A DNA stretch of 64,000 nucleotides, from positions 1-64,000 of the forward strand of contig NZ_JAAZQJ010000009.1 of assembly GCF_012275375.1 (NCBI RefSeq), given 5' to 3'. Made by a program: the position numbers and the translations under genes. The DNA comes from Dyella sp. SG609. Lineage in GTDB: Bacteria; Pseudomonadota; Gammaproteobacteria; Xanthomonadales; Rhodanobacteraceae. Positions 8,257 to 16,949 of this stretch are shown piece by piece. The notes below the pieces were generated by a model. The model worked only from the letters and a program-made list of their open reading frames with translations, ran no database searches and was not told the origin of the DNA. Position 1 is the first letter of the stretch, and each line of letters starts with the position of its first letter.

Positions 8257-9225
8257 ATGCGTCATCGTCCGCTCCGTCTTCTACTGCCCGGGCTGCTGGC
8301 CGTGGCCGCATTGGCGGCCTGCCATGACAAGGACAAGCAGAAGGAAGCCGAACTCACCGGCGGCGCCACGCCGGAGGCGGCGATCCAGGACGAAGTGAAG
8401 CTGATCCGCGCCGGCGACTTCGCCGGCTTCTGGAAGCACTCCCTGCCCGCGGCCGACTACGCCACCCTGCGCGCCGACTGGCCGCGCGAGCACGCCGTCG
8501 AACCGCCCAGCGCGGAGGACCGCGCGCAGTTCGAGGCGAAGATGAAGGAGCTCACCGAACCCGGCGCCGAGGACAAGCTCTATGCGGAAGCCAGGCCCAA
8601 GCTCGCCCAGCTGCAGCAGCAGTACAGCGACCAGCTGCCGGTGATGCTCGGCATCGGCCAGGGCATCGCGCGTACCGCGATCGATCAAAGCCACGCCATG
8701 ACGGCGGTGCAGAAGAAGCAGGCCAACGACGTGCTCGACGTGGTGGTGCCCTGGGCACAGCAGCAGTCGTGGTTCGACCAGGCCAAGGCCAGGCAGGCGA
8801 TCGCCACCCTGGTAGCCACCGCGCGCAAGCTCGACATCAAACATGCCGACCAGCTGCGGGCGCTGGATTTCGACACCGCGATGCAGAAGTACAGCACCGG
8901 CTATCTCGGCCTGCGCGACGTGCTGGCCATCTACGGCCTGTCGCTGGACCAGGCGCTGGATTCGGTGAAGGTGACCACGCTGGAAAACGCCTACGGCTAT
9001 GCGCGGGTGAAGATCGACTACGTGCTGCTGGGCAAGCCGCTCAGCACCGAGTCCACCCTGATGCAGCAGGACGGCCGCTGGTACAGCGAAGACCTGCTGA
9101 AGAACGTGCGCGATGCGCATCAGCGCCTGAGCACGCCCGCCGTCGCGGCGAGTGCGCCGATGCCGGCAGCTGCGGCCAGCACGCATGCGGCCACCGCGCC
9201 GGCGACCGCACCGCCCAAGCGTTAA
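8257..9225 (+). CDS. putative lipoprotein of unknown function
   Basis: A 322-aa protein with a lipoprotein signal (lipobox LAA-C22) followed by a charged linker (DKDKQKEAE) and a mostly helical mature domain. PEAAIQDEVKLIRAGDFAGFWKHSL at its start suggests a helical scaffold binding something at the periplasmic face, but I cannot name the family. The last 35 residues are an Ala/Thr/Pro-rich tail (ATAPATAPPKR). It lies directly upstream of plsB on the same strand with a 61-bp gap and may share its transcript. No catalytic motif is visible. Confidence 0.6.
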   Translation: MRHRPLRLLLPGLLAVAALAACHDKDKQKEAELTGGATPEAAIQDEVKLIRAGDFAGFWKHSLPAADYATLRADWPREHAVEPPSAEDRAQFEAKMKELTEPGAEDKLYAEARPKLAQLQQQYSDQLPVMLGIGQGIARTAIDQSHAMTAVQKKQANDVLDVVVPWAQQQSWFDQAKARQAIATLVATARKLDIKHADQLRALDFDTAMQKYSTGYLGLRDVLAIYGLSLDQALDSVKVTTLENAYGYARVKIDYVLLGKPLSTESTLMQQDGRWYSEDLLKNVRDAHQRLSTPAVAASAPMPAAAASTHAATAPATAPPKR

Positions 9226-9286
9226 GAGCTCGTTGCCCCAAACCCCGCCTACCGGAACGGGCGGGTTCACCCGGTACAATGCGCGG

Positions 9287-11944
9287 ATGCTGAACATGTC
9301 GACCGCGGAACTTCCCGCCCGCAGCCGTGCGCCCTGGTGGTTCAACCTGGCCGGGCAATTGCTCGAACCCTGGTTGCGCCTGCGGCGCGACCCGGCCGAA
9401 CCCGCGACCCTGCTCAAGCCCGGCCTGCCGGTGTGCTACGTGGTGGAACGCGATGGTTTCTCCGACGCGCTGATCCTGGAACGCGCCTGCCGCGAAGCCG
9501 GCCTGCCCAGCCCCATGCAGCCGCTGCAGGGCACGCGCCGCCGCCGCTCGATGTTCGCGCTGGTGCGCCGTGACGGCTGGCTGTTCGGCCGCAACCGCCA
9601 CCGTGCGCCCACCGAAACGCTGAGCCAGCTGGTGCGCACGCTGGAGGCCGACCCGGAGCGCGACATCCAGATCGTGCCGGTGTCCATCTATGTGGGCCGC
9701 GCGCCGAACCGCGAGTCCGGCTGGTTCAGCGTGCTGTTCTCCGAGAACTGGGTGATGGTCGGCCGCTTCCGCCGCCTGATCGCGCTGCTGCTCAACGGCC
9801 GCGACACCGTGGTGCATTTCTCCACGCCCGTGTCGCTGCGCTCGGTGATGACCGAAGCGGGCGACATCCAGCAGCCGGAGCGTTTCGCGCGCAAGATCGC
9901 CCGCGTGCTGCGCACGCATTTCCGGCGCATCCGCGCGGCCGTGATCGGACCCGACCTTTCGCACCGCCGCACCGTGGTCGATTCCGTGCTCAATGCGGAA
10001 CCGGTCCGCGACGCCATCGCCGCCACCGCTGCGCGCGAGAACATCAGCCCCGCCAAGGCCTGGCGCAAGGCGCACGACATGGCGATGGAAGTCGCCGCCG
10101 ACTACTCGCACCCGGTGGTGCGCTCGGTGTCGTTCCTGCTCTCCAATTTCTGGAACAAGCTGTACGACGGCATCGCCATGCATCACTTCGACAAGGTCCG
10201 CGCCGCCGCGCCGGGCCACGAAGTGGTGTACGTGCCCTGCCACCGCAGCCATGCCGACTACCTGCTGCTGAGCTATCAGCTGCACCAGGCCGGCGTGGTG
10301 GTGCCGCACATCGCCGCGGGCGTGAACCTCAACCTGCCGGTGATCGGCCCGCTGCTGCGCCGCGGCGGCGCGTTCTTCCTGCGCCGCAGCTTCAAGGGCA
10401 ATGCGCTGTACTCGGTGGTGTTCAACGAATACCTGGCGCAGCTGATCGACCGCGGCGTGCCGATCGAATACTTCATCGAAGGCGGCCGCTCCCGCACCGG
10501 CCGCCTGCTGGCGCCGCGCGCCGGCATGCTGGTGATGACCGTGCGCGCCTTCCTGCGCGCGCCGCGCCGCCCGGTGCTGTTCCAGCCGGTGTACATCGGC
10601 TACGAGAAGCTGATGGAAGGCAAGAGCTACGTCGGCGAGCTGTCCGGCAAGGCCAAGGAAAAGGAATCGCTGATCGGCCTGCTGCGCGGCCTGAAAGTGC
10701 TGCGCCAGCGCTACGGCCACGTCGCGCTCAACTTCGGCGAACCGATCGAGCTCAATCCGCTGCTCGACGCCGCCAGTCCCGACTGGCGCACCGCCGGCGG
10801 CGATCCGGACGTCAAGCCGGAATGGCTCAACGGCCTGGTCGACGACCTGGCCGAGAAGATCCACGTCAACATCAATCGCGCCGCCGACGTCAATCCGATC
10901 AACCTGCTGGCGCTGGCCCTGCTGGCCACGCCCAAGCACGCGATGGCGGAGAACGACCTGCTCGCCCAGCTGGAGCTGATGAAGGCGCTGCTGGAAGAGT
11001 TGCCCTATTCCGACCGCATGACCCTCACCCCGATGGACCCGGCCGGCATCATCGCCTACGGCGAACAGATGGGCTGGATCAGCCGCGTGCGCCATCCGCT
11101 CGGCGACGTGCTGATGACCGAGGGCGAGCAGGCGGTGCTGCTCAGCTACTTCCGCAACAACGTGCTGCACCTGATGGCCACTGCCGCATGGGTGGCCTGC
11201 TGCTTCCTCAACAATCGCCGCATGACGCGCGCCTCGGTGCTGCGCCTGGGCCGCATCATCTATCCCTTCATCCAGGGCGAGCTGTTCCTGCCGTGGGATA
11301 CGGACGGCTTCGGCCAGCAGGTGCAGGCCACCATCGATTTCTTCGTGCGCCGCGGCCTGCTGGAAGCCACCAGCGAAGGCCGCGTGCTGGAACGCGGCCC
11401 CGGCCAGGACGATGCCGCCTACCAATTGCGCGCCATCGCGCGCAGCCTGATCCAGGCCTTCGAGCGCTACTACATCACCATCGCCGCGCTGGTGAAGAAC
11501 GGCCCGCACGTGCTCACGCCGGCGGAGCTGGAGAACGCCTGCACGCTCACCGCGCAGCGCCTGGCCCTGCTCAACGAGCTGTCCGCGCCGGAGTTCTTCG
11601 ACAAGGCGCTGTTCCGCGGCTTTATCCAGAAGCTGCGCGAGAGCCGCATCATCTGGACCGACGAAGGCGGCAAGCTCGATTACGACACCGCGCTGGAAGT
11701 GATGGTGCGCGATGCGCGCGTGATCCTTGCGCGCGAAGTGCGCCATTCCATTCTCAAGATGACGCCCGGCGGCGACAGCGAGAAGGACGAGCAGCGTCCC
11801 GCGCCGCTGGCCGAAGAAGCCGTACAGACGGCCGAACCGCCGGCCGCCGGGCCGCCCGCGGCCGACGAGCCGACCACCAGCGAAACCCTGCACGAGCGCC
11901 ACGTCGACACGGAACGGCACGAGCACCACAAGCCGCAGCCATAA
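9287..11944 (+). CDS. plsB: glycerol-3-phosphate 1-O-acyltransferase
   Basis: PlsB, the inner-membrane-associated enzyme that acylates the sn-1 position of glycerol-3-phosphate, the first step of phospholipid synthesis. All four acyltransferase blocks are visible: HRSHADYLLLSY near residue 319, GGAFFLRRSF near 365, EGGRSRTGRLL near 397 and QPVYIGYEKL near 432. At 885 aa it is somewhat longer than the roughly 807-aa E. coli enzyme; most of the excess is an Ala/Pro/Glu-rich, His-containing C-terminal tail (about residues 830-885). ATG 9287 is used, with MSTAEL at 9296 an alternative. No ribosome site is evident, and TACAAT at 9275-9280 lies too close for an ordinary leader. Confidence 0.95.
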   Translation: MLNMSTAELPARSRAPWWFNLAGQLLEPWLRLRRDPAEPATLLKPGLPVCYVVERDGFSDALILERACREAGLPSPMQPLQGTRRRRSMFALVRRDGWLFGRNRHRAPTETLSQLVRTLEADPERDIQIVPVSIYVGRAPNRESGWFSVLFSENWVMVGRFRRLIALLLNGRDTVVHFSTPVSLRSVMTEAGDIQQPERFARKIARVLRTHFRRIRAAVIGPDLSHRRTVVDSVLNAEPVRDAIAATAARENISPAKAWRKAHDMAMEVAADYSHPVVRSVSFLLSNFWNKLYDGIAMHHFDKVRAAAPGHEVVYVPCHRSHADYLLLSYQLHQAGVVVPHIAAGVNLNLPVIGPLLRRGGAFFLRRSFKGNALYSVVFNEYLAQLIDRGVPIEYFIEGGRSRTGRLLAPRAGMLVMTVRAFLRAPRRPVLFQPVYIGYEKLMEGKSYVGELSGKAKEKESLIGLLRGLKVLRQRYGHVALNFGEPIELNPLLDAASPDWRTAGGDPDVKPEWLNGLVDDLAEKIHVNINRAADVNPINLLALALLATPKHAMAENDLLAQLELMKALLEELPYSDRMTLTPMDPAGIIAYGEQMGWISRVRHPLGDVLMTEGEQAVLLSYFRNNVLHLMATAAWVACCFLNNRRMTRASVLRLGRIIYPFIQGELFLPWDTDGFGQQVQATIDFFVRRGLLEATSEGRVLERGPGQDDAAYQLRAIARSLIQAFERYYITIAALVKNGPHVLTPAELENACTLTAQRLALLNELSAPEFFDKALFRGFIQKLRESRIIWTDEGGKLDYDTALEVMVRDARVILAREVRHSILKMTPGGDSEKDEQRPAPLAEEAVQTAEPPAAGPPAADEPTTSETLHERHVDTERHEHHKPQP

Positions 11945-12002
11945 GCGGATGGCGGCGGGCCTCCGGTCCGCCTAGGATGCGGCTTCCGCCAAGGAGGTCG
12001 CC

Positions 12003-13361
12003 ATGCACGCCCGTCTCGCCTTCGCAGTCGCCGCCGTCGCCATGCTTCCGCTGACCGTGCGGGCGCAGGAAGCTCCGCCAGCCGGCGGCCACGACCTCAG
12101 CGTGCTGCGCTGCGCGCGGCTGTTCGATCCGGCGGCGGGCAAGATGCTCGGCCAGTCCACGCTGATCGTCGAGGACGGCCGCATCAAGGAAATCCGCAGC
12201 GGCGCGGTCGACCCCGAGCCGTATCGCCAGGCCGCCGCGGGCCGGCGCTTCGCCTACGTCGATACTGGCGACAGCACCTGCCTGCCCGGCCTGATCGACT
12301 CGCACACCCACCTCACCTCCGAAACCAGCCCCACCGGCTTCACCGACCAGTTCCGCTGGAACGTCGCCGACTACGCCGTGCGCTCCACCGTCTATGCGCG
12401 GCGCACCCTGCTGGCCGGCTTCACCACAGTGCGCAACCTGGGCGACGGCCAGAACGAATCGATCGCGCTGCGCAATGCCATCAATGCCGGCGTGGTGGTG
12501 GGCCCGCGCATCTTCACCGCCGGCAAGCCGATCGGCTCCACCGGCGGCCATGCCGACCCCACCGACGGCTACCGCATGGACCTTGCCGGCGACCCGGGCA
12601 TCAAGGACGGCATCGTCAACAGCCCGGAAGACGCCGTCAAAGCCGTGCGCCAGCATTACAAGGACGGCGTGGACCTGCTGAAGATCATGCCCTCCGGCGG
12701 CGTGCTGGACGAAAGCGCCAGCGTGGACAACGCGCAGATGACCATCGAGGAGATCAAGGCCGTGGTCACCGCCGCGCACGACTATGGCTACACCGTCGCC
12801 GCACACGCGCACGGCGCCGAGGCGATCCGCCGCGCGGTGCTGGCCGGCGTCGACTCGATCGAGCACGGCACCTTCATGAACGACGAGGACATGCAGCTGA
12901 TGAAGCAGCACGGCACCTGGTACGTGCCCACCATCACCGCCGGCAAGTACGTGCAGCAGATGGCTGGAAAGCCCGGCTACTACCCGCCCCAGGTGGCGGC
13001 CAAGGCGAAGCAGGTCGGGCCGATCATCCAGGCCACCGCGGGCAAGGCGTACAAGGCCGGGGTGAAGATCGCCTTCGGCACCGATGCCGCGGTCTATCCG
13101 CACGGCCAGAACGCGCGCGAATTCCAGTACATGGTCGAGGCCGGCATTCCGCCCGTGGCGGCGCTGCAGGCGGCAACCACCCACGCGGCCGAGCTGCTGC
13201 ACAAGTCGGACGAACTGGGCCAGATCGCCCCGGGCCGCCATGCGGACGTTATCGCGGTACCCGGCAATCCACTGGACGACATCAAGGCCATGCAGCAGGT
13301 GAGCTTCGTGATGAAGGACGGGGTGATCTACAAGATGGACGGCAACGTTTTCGAGCCCTGA
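12003..13361 (+). CDS. exported metal-dependent amidohydrolase (prolidase/imidazolonepropionase-like)
   Basis: A 452-aa amidohydrolase-superfamily enzyme with an N-terminal signal peptide (cleavage probably after VRAQ, residue 21). Metal ligands follow the superfamily order: GLIDSHTHL (HxH near residue 101), the LLKIMPSGG lysine near 227, AAHAHG near 266, IEHGTF near 287 and the final Asp in FGTDAAV near 358. Related secreted enzymes hydrolyse dipeptides with C-terminal Pro or cyclic amides, so the substrate is not fixed by the sequence. A perfect AAGGAGGT (11991-11998) precedes the start, predicting strong translation. It stands alone between plsB and ubiE. Confidence 0.85.
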   Translation: MHARLAFAVAAVAMLPLTVRAQEAPPAGGHDLSVLRCARLFDPAAGKMLGQSTLIVEDGRIKEIRSGAVDPEPYRQAAAGRRFAYVDTGDSTCLPGLIDSHTHLTSETSPTGFTDQFRWNVADYAVRSTVYARRTLLAGFTTVRNLGDGQNESIALRNAINAGVVVGPRIFTAGKPIGSTGGHADPTDGYRMDLAGDPGIKDGIVNSPEDAVKAVRQHYKDGVDLLKIMPSGGVLDESASVDNAQMTIEEIKAVVTAAHDYGYTVAAHAHGAEAIRRAVLAGVDSIEHGTFMNDEDMQLMKQHGTWYVPTITAGKYVQQMAGKPGYYPPQVAAKAKQVGPIIQATAGKAYKAGVKIAFGTDAAVYPHGQNAREFQYMVEAGIPPVAALQAATTHAAELLHKSDELGQIAPGRHADVIAVPGNPLDDIKAMQQVSFVMKDGVIYKMDGNVFEP

Positions 13362-13401
13362 GACACCGGCCGGGGCGCCGGAACAGGCCATCCTGTAGCA
13401 T

Positions 13402-14163
13402 ATGCCCATGAGCGAACAGCAGCCCAAGACCACCCATTTCGGTTTCCGCGACGTCCCGGTCGGCGACAAGCAGAAGCTTGTCGGCCGCGTCTTCACCTCG
13501 GTGGCCGGCAGCTACGACCTGATGAACGACCTGATGTCGTTCGGCGTGCACCGCCTGTGGAAGCGCCATTTCGTGGCAATCAGCGGCGTGCGCAAGGGCG
13601 ACCGCGTGCTGGACCTGGCCGGCGGCACCGGCGACATCGCCGCGCTGCTCAAGCCGGTGGTCGGCGCCGAGGGCGAGGTGGTGGTGGGCGACATCAACGC
13701 CGCCATGCTTACGGTCGGCCGCGACCGCCTCACCGACCGCGGCCTGGTCGGCGGCCTGCGCTGGGCCCAGCTCAACGCCGAATGCCTGCCGTTCCCGGAC
13801 AACAGCTTCGATGCGGTGACCATGGCCTTCGGCCTGCGCAACGTCACCGACAAGGACAAGGCCCTGGCCGACATCTGCCGCGTGCTCAAGCCCGGCAGCC
13901 GTGCGCTGGTGCTGGAATTCTCCAAGGTGCAGAGCGAGCTGTTCGGCAAGCTGTACGACTTCCACTCGTTCAAGGTGCTGCCGAAGCTGGGCCAGCTGTT
14001 TGCGGGCGACGCCGACAGCTACCAGTACCTGGCCGAATCCATCCGCAAGCATCCGGACCAGCAGACGCTCAAGGGCATGATGGAGCGCGCCGGTTTCGGC
14101 AAGGTCGAGGTGCGCAACCTCACCAACGGGATCGTGGCGATCCATAAGGCCTACAAGCTGTAA
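13402..14163 (+). CDS. ubiE: ubiquinone/menaquinone biosynthesis C-methyltransferase
   Basis: UbiE, the SAM-dependent enzyme that C-methylates the benzoquinol (and demethylmenaquinol) ring in quinone biosynthesis. At 253 aa it has the family's usual length. Visible are the signature [20 protein letters not shown] (about residues 38-57), motif [13 protein letters not shown] (about 69-80), the acidic [11 protein letters not shown] strand, and the second signature [19 protein letters not shown] before LVLEFSK. The start could be ATG 13402 or 13408; the second gives MSEQQPK and both lack a clear ribosome site. It converges on the diguanylate cyclase gene, 14 bp away. Confidence 0.95.
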   Translation: MPMSEQQPKTTHFGFRDVPVGDKQKLVGRVFTSVAGSYDLMNDLMSFGVHRLWKRHFVAISGVRKGDRVLDLAGGTGDIAALLKPVVGAEGEVVVGDINAAMLTVGRDRLTDRGLVGGLRWAQLNAECLPFPDNSFDAVTMAFGLRNVTDKDKALADICRVLKPGSRALVLEFSKVQSELFGKLYDFHSFKVLPKLGQLFAGDADSYQYLAESIRKHPDQQTLKGMMERAGFGKVEVRNLTNGIVAIHKAYKL

Positions 14164-14177
14164 GCCCCCGCGCGCGC

Positions 14178-15209
14178 TCAGGCGATGCCGGCCGCCATGC
14201 GCTTGCGCTGGCGCTTGTCCGCATACATGGCCGCATCGGCCTGCGCGATCAGGGCTTCGGCGTCGTGCGCATCGCGCGTGGCGACGATCATGCCGATGCT
14301 GGGGCCGGCATAGTCGATCGCCGCACCGGCCAGTCCGAAGTGCCCCGACGTGGCGAGCTGCAGGCGCGCACGCATCGCCATCGCGGCGACCTCGGCATCG
14401 CTGTCATGCGGCGTGTGCGACAGCACCACGAATTCGTCGCCGCCCAGGCGCGCCACGAAATCCCCGGCGCGCAGGGCGCTCTGCAGGCGCCCGCCGATCG
14501 CGGCGAGGAACTGGTCGCCGACCTCGTGGCCGTAGCAGTCGTTGATCGCCTTGAACTTGTCGAGGTCGACGAAGGCCACCGCCAGCGCGCCGCCCTCGCG
14601 TCCCAGCGCGGCCAGCCGGCGCCGCATCTCGTCCATCAGCGCGCGGCGGTTAGGCAGATGGGTGGTGGCATCGGTCAGGGCGCTGACCGCCAGCGAATCG
14701 TTGGCCTGGCGCAAGGCGTGCACCAGCCGCTCGCGCTCGATCTGCTGGCCGATCAGGCGCGAGAACATGTAGAGAATCTTTTCCGCGCCATCGGCCAGCG
14801 GCTTGCGCTCGCCGCTGGCGGCGCAGAGCGTGCCGTACAGCGTGCCGTCCTCGATGCGCACCGGCGTGCTGGTGTAGGTGGCGATGCCCAGCGCCATCGC
14901 GGCTTCGGAGTCGGCCCAGCAGTTGGCCACGTCGTCGGTGTAAAGACGGCCTTCCTCCAGCGCGCGCTTGCACAGGGTGCCTTCCCAGGGCACTTCCAGG
15001 CCCTCCGGAATCTGCAGGCGCAAGGTATTGCGCGCGTACACCACGTGCTGCACGCCCGCCGTAGTGTCGATCCGCGTGAGGTAGGTGGATTCCAGGCCGG
15101 TCACCGCCTGCAGAAGTTCCAGCAGCGGACGGACCAGTTCCTCCAGCGATTGCGCGCCGGTAACGGAATCCGCAAGCACACTGACGAAATCGATGGATGC
15201 GTAGCTCAT
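14178..15209 (-). CDS. GAF-GGDEF diguanylate cyclase
   Basis: A 343-aa cytoplasmic cyclase predicted to make cyclic di-GMP. Residues about 20-165 form a GAF sensor domain (small-ligand or redox input; Cys80, Cys97 and Cys129 are present). A helical linker leads to the GGDEF domain from about 175. The active-site motif is intact, GGDEF at 256-260, preceded by VDLDKFKAIND near 214, and the inhibitory I-site RAGD is at 247-250 with the usual five-residue spacing. The enzyme should therefore be active and product-inhibited. No membrane segments are seen. c-di-GMP commonly controls fimbriae and biofilm, and a fimbrial operon lies 31 kb away. Confidence 0.92.
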   Translation of the reverse strand: MSYASIDFVSVLADSVTGAQSLEELVRPLLELLQAVTGLESTYLTRIDTTAGVQHVVYARNTLRLQIPEGLEVPWEGTLCKRALEEGRLYTDDVANCWADSEAAMALGIATYTSTPVRIEDGTLYGTLCAASGERKPLADGAEKILYMFSRLIGQQIERERLVHALRQANDSLAVSALTDATTHLPNRRALMDEMRRRLAALGREGGALAVAFVDLDKFKAINDCYGHEVGDQFLAAIGGRLQSALRAGDFVARLGGDEFVVLSHTPHDSDAEVAAMAMRARLQLATSGHFGLAGAAIDYAGPSIGMIVATRDAHDAEALIAQADAAMYADKRQRKRMAAGIA

Positions 15210-15355
15210 GGGGAGCGGCGATAACTTGCGGCGACGACTCTCATCGCATGGCTTCTGTCACAAAGGAAGGGCGGCCGCCGGTGACCATAAAACGCGCCGC
15301 CGTGTCTTGCAACGGCGGTGAGCGCGAACGGATTCACATCGACGACAGCCAGCCC

Positions 15356-15889
15356 TTACGGATTCGCCGGTGCGGGCAAGTCGCCGCGCAGCTCGCGCCG
15401 CATCGCAAACAGCGCCGCCATCCACAGCCCCACGCAAGCCATGAACACCGCAAACGCATTGCCCATCGGCTGCGGCATGCACATGCCCAGGATCGAGGTG
15501 AACACCAGCGCCGCGCCGAGCACGTAGAACTGCCGGAACGGAATGCCATACGCCATCGGCAGGAAGTGCAGGCCGGCGACCAGCGCAATCGCCGCGAGCT
15601 TCAGTTCCGGATGACCGAGGTTATTGGCCACGTTGATCGCGATCAGGATGCCGACGCCCTCGCCGATGGTGGCCCACTGCACCACCTTCTCGGCACGCTG
15701 CGTGAGCTTGCGGATCTGCCCTTCCCTGGAAATGGCCCGATGCACGCTGCGCGCATACACCGCGAACGCCGCAAACACCGCTACCGGTATCGCCAGGTAC
15801 GGACTGCGCGCGCTGTCGAGCTGGACGATGCCGGCGACGGCGAACACCGTGCCCCAGAAACTCATGATCATCGCGCCCCAAAAGCCCAT
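15356..15889 (-). CDS. small integral membrane protein, unknown family
   Basis: A 177-aa protein with about five hydrophobic segments: residues 5-22, 30-46, 77-95, 100-130 and 143-162. They are separated by a basic cytoplasmic loop (ARSVHRAISREGQIRKLTQ, about 46-64). It has the look of a small sensor-less membrane scaffold; I do not recognise the family. GGAAGG lies five bases before ATG 15889. It is upstream of the diguanylate cyclase gene on the same strand, separated by 146 bp, so joint transcription is possible but not shown. Confidence 0.6.
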   Translation of the reverse strand: MGFWGAMIMSFWGTVFAVAGIVQLDSARSPYLAIPVAVFAAFAVYARSVHRAISREGQIRKLTQRAEKVVQWATIGEGVGILIAINVANNLGHPELKLAAIALVAGLHFLPMAYGIPFRQFYVLGAALVFTSILGMCMPQPMGNAFAVFMACVGLWMAALFAMRRELRGDLPAPANP

Positions 15890-16229
15890 GCCGCCTTCCC
15901 CTTCCTGGTGATTGTCGATCGAACGATGGCTGCCATCGGCTGCGCGAAGCCGGCGTGGCTCGCGCAGTGACGGTTGATCTGCAGATGTTCCCCTTGGCTC
16001 TGCGGCCTTGGCAGCGATGGCGCTGCCACTGGGTGGAGAGGTCCAGCTTCACCATGCGCCATGGCGGCCCACAACAGAAAGCCTGCGACTTACGCGGAGC
16101 ATTCGCTTCGGGCAGGGCCGCCGCATCGGTGATGCTGCGTATCTCATCATGCCGGCGGGACGCGCCCCAATCGCCGGCGTCATCGGGAAGATATGACAGG
16201 CGTCAGGACGCCGGTTGGTGCGTGCCTGT
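15890..16229. other. 340-bp intergenic region, no gene recognised
   Basis: Lies between two minus-strand genes. Open frames here are short and lack ribosome sites. The only structure noted is an inverted repeat CCGGCGTC / GACGCCGG (16174-16181 and 16207-16214) just downstream of the RES gene stop, a possible weak transcription end without a T-tract. Confidence 0.5.
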
Positions 16230-16949
16230 TCAGATCGCACCGGGCTCCGGTTCGTAGTCGCCGCCGGCCGGATCGGCCAGCCACGCGTATCCCGCATGGG
16301 CCAGCGCATCGGCAATGAAAGCCTCGCCTTGCGGCGTATCGAGTGCGATGACCTGGATCAGCGACCAGTCCTCGCGCTGAAACGGCGGCTCGTAAAGCAG
16401 ATAGACCACGGCATGCGGCGCCTGGATCGACGGCCAGCTCAGCCCGCCATGCTCGAAGCCCGCCGCCCGCACCTGCTCGTAGACGGCCAGCGCCGCCGCG
16501 TGGGTATCGCGATGGTCGGCGGTACTGATCAGCTCGCGCCAGCGCGCCTCGCGCCACGAATCCGGGTCCGGCACCACGATGCGCCGATCCGGCAGCCCCA
16601 AGGGAATGATCTCCAATGGACGGCGCAGCTCCACCAGCGCAAGGCACTGCCCCCGTAATTTGTGCCGAGGAAGATAGACCTGGCGCTTCGGATAGATGGC
16701 GGCATGGCGCAGCAGCGCCTCGAACAGCGCACCCGCCGACGTGGTTGCCGCGTAGAACATGCCTAGCGCCGGGGCCCTGGCCACCAGCGCCGGTTGAATG
16801 GCCATGCGCGCGGTGGAGCGCGGATTCGCGCTCAGCGGATCGACCGGACTGCCGTCCTGCAGCCGCGCCGGATGCACGCGCGCATAGATCGTCGCGGGCA
16901 TCGTGTCGAAAGCGATCCGCTCGAGCAGTGCGTCCTCACCATGCGTCAT
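16230..16949 (-). CDS. RES-domain toxin
   Basis: A 239-aa RES-domain protein. RES toxins of the Res/Xre systems deplete cellular NAD+ and stop growth. Visible family features are the N-terminal Arg in ATIYARVHP (residues 19-27) and the FYAATTSAGALFEALL block (about 65-80), which matches the RES YxA...A..E pattern with the conserved Glu. A Ser/Arg-rich segment follows. The domain covers residues about 20-190. Its start overlaps the 3' end of the antitoxin-like gene by 14 bp (16936-16949), giving the usual antitoxin-then-toxin order and translational coupling. NAD-degrading activity is inferred from the family, not shown. Confidence 0.78.
   Translation of the reverse strand: MTHGEDALLERIAFDTMPATIYARVHPARLQDGSPVDPLSANPRSTARMAIQPALVARAPALGMFYAATTSAGALFEALLRHAAIYPKRQVYLPRHKLRGQCLALVELRRPLEIIPLGLPDRRIVVPDPDSWREARWRELISTADHRDTHAAALAVYEQVRAAGFEHGGLSWPSIQAPHAVVYLLYEPPFQREDWSLIQVIALDTPQGEAFIADALAHAGYAWLADPAGGDYEPEPGAI

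Noticed and set aside
9275-9286. TACAAT as a -10 box giving leaderless plsB mRNA
   Set aside because: There is no -35 hexamer at 16-18 bp, and the hexamer alone is weak evidence. Leaderless translation cannot be argued from it.
9041-11929. Very long minus-strand open frame (962 codons) opposite plsB
   Set aside because: The plus strand carries all PlsB motifs. The antisense translation is His/Gln/Ala/Arg-rich without domains; it is the usual shadow in GC-rich DNA.
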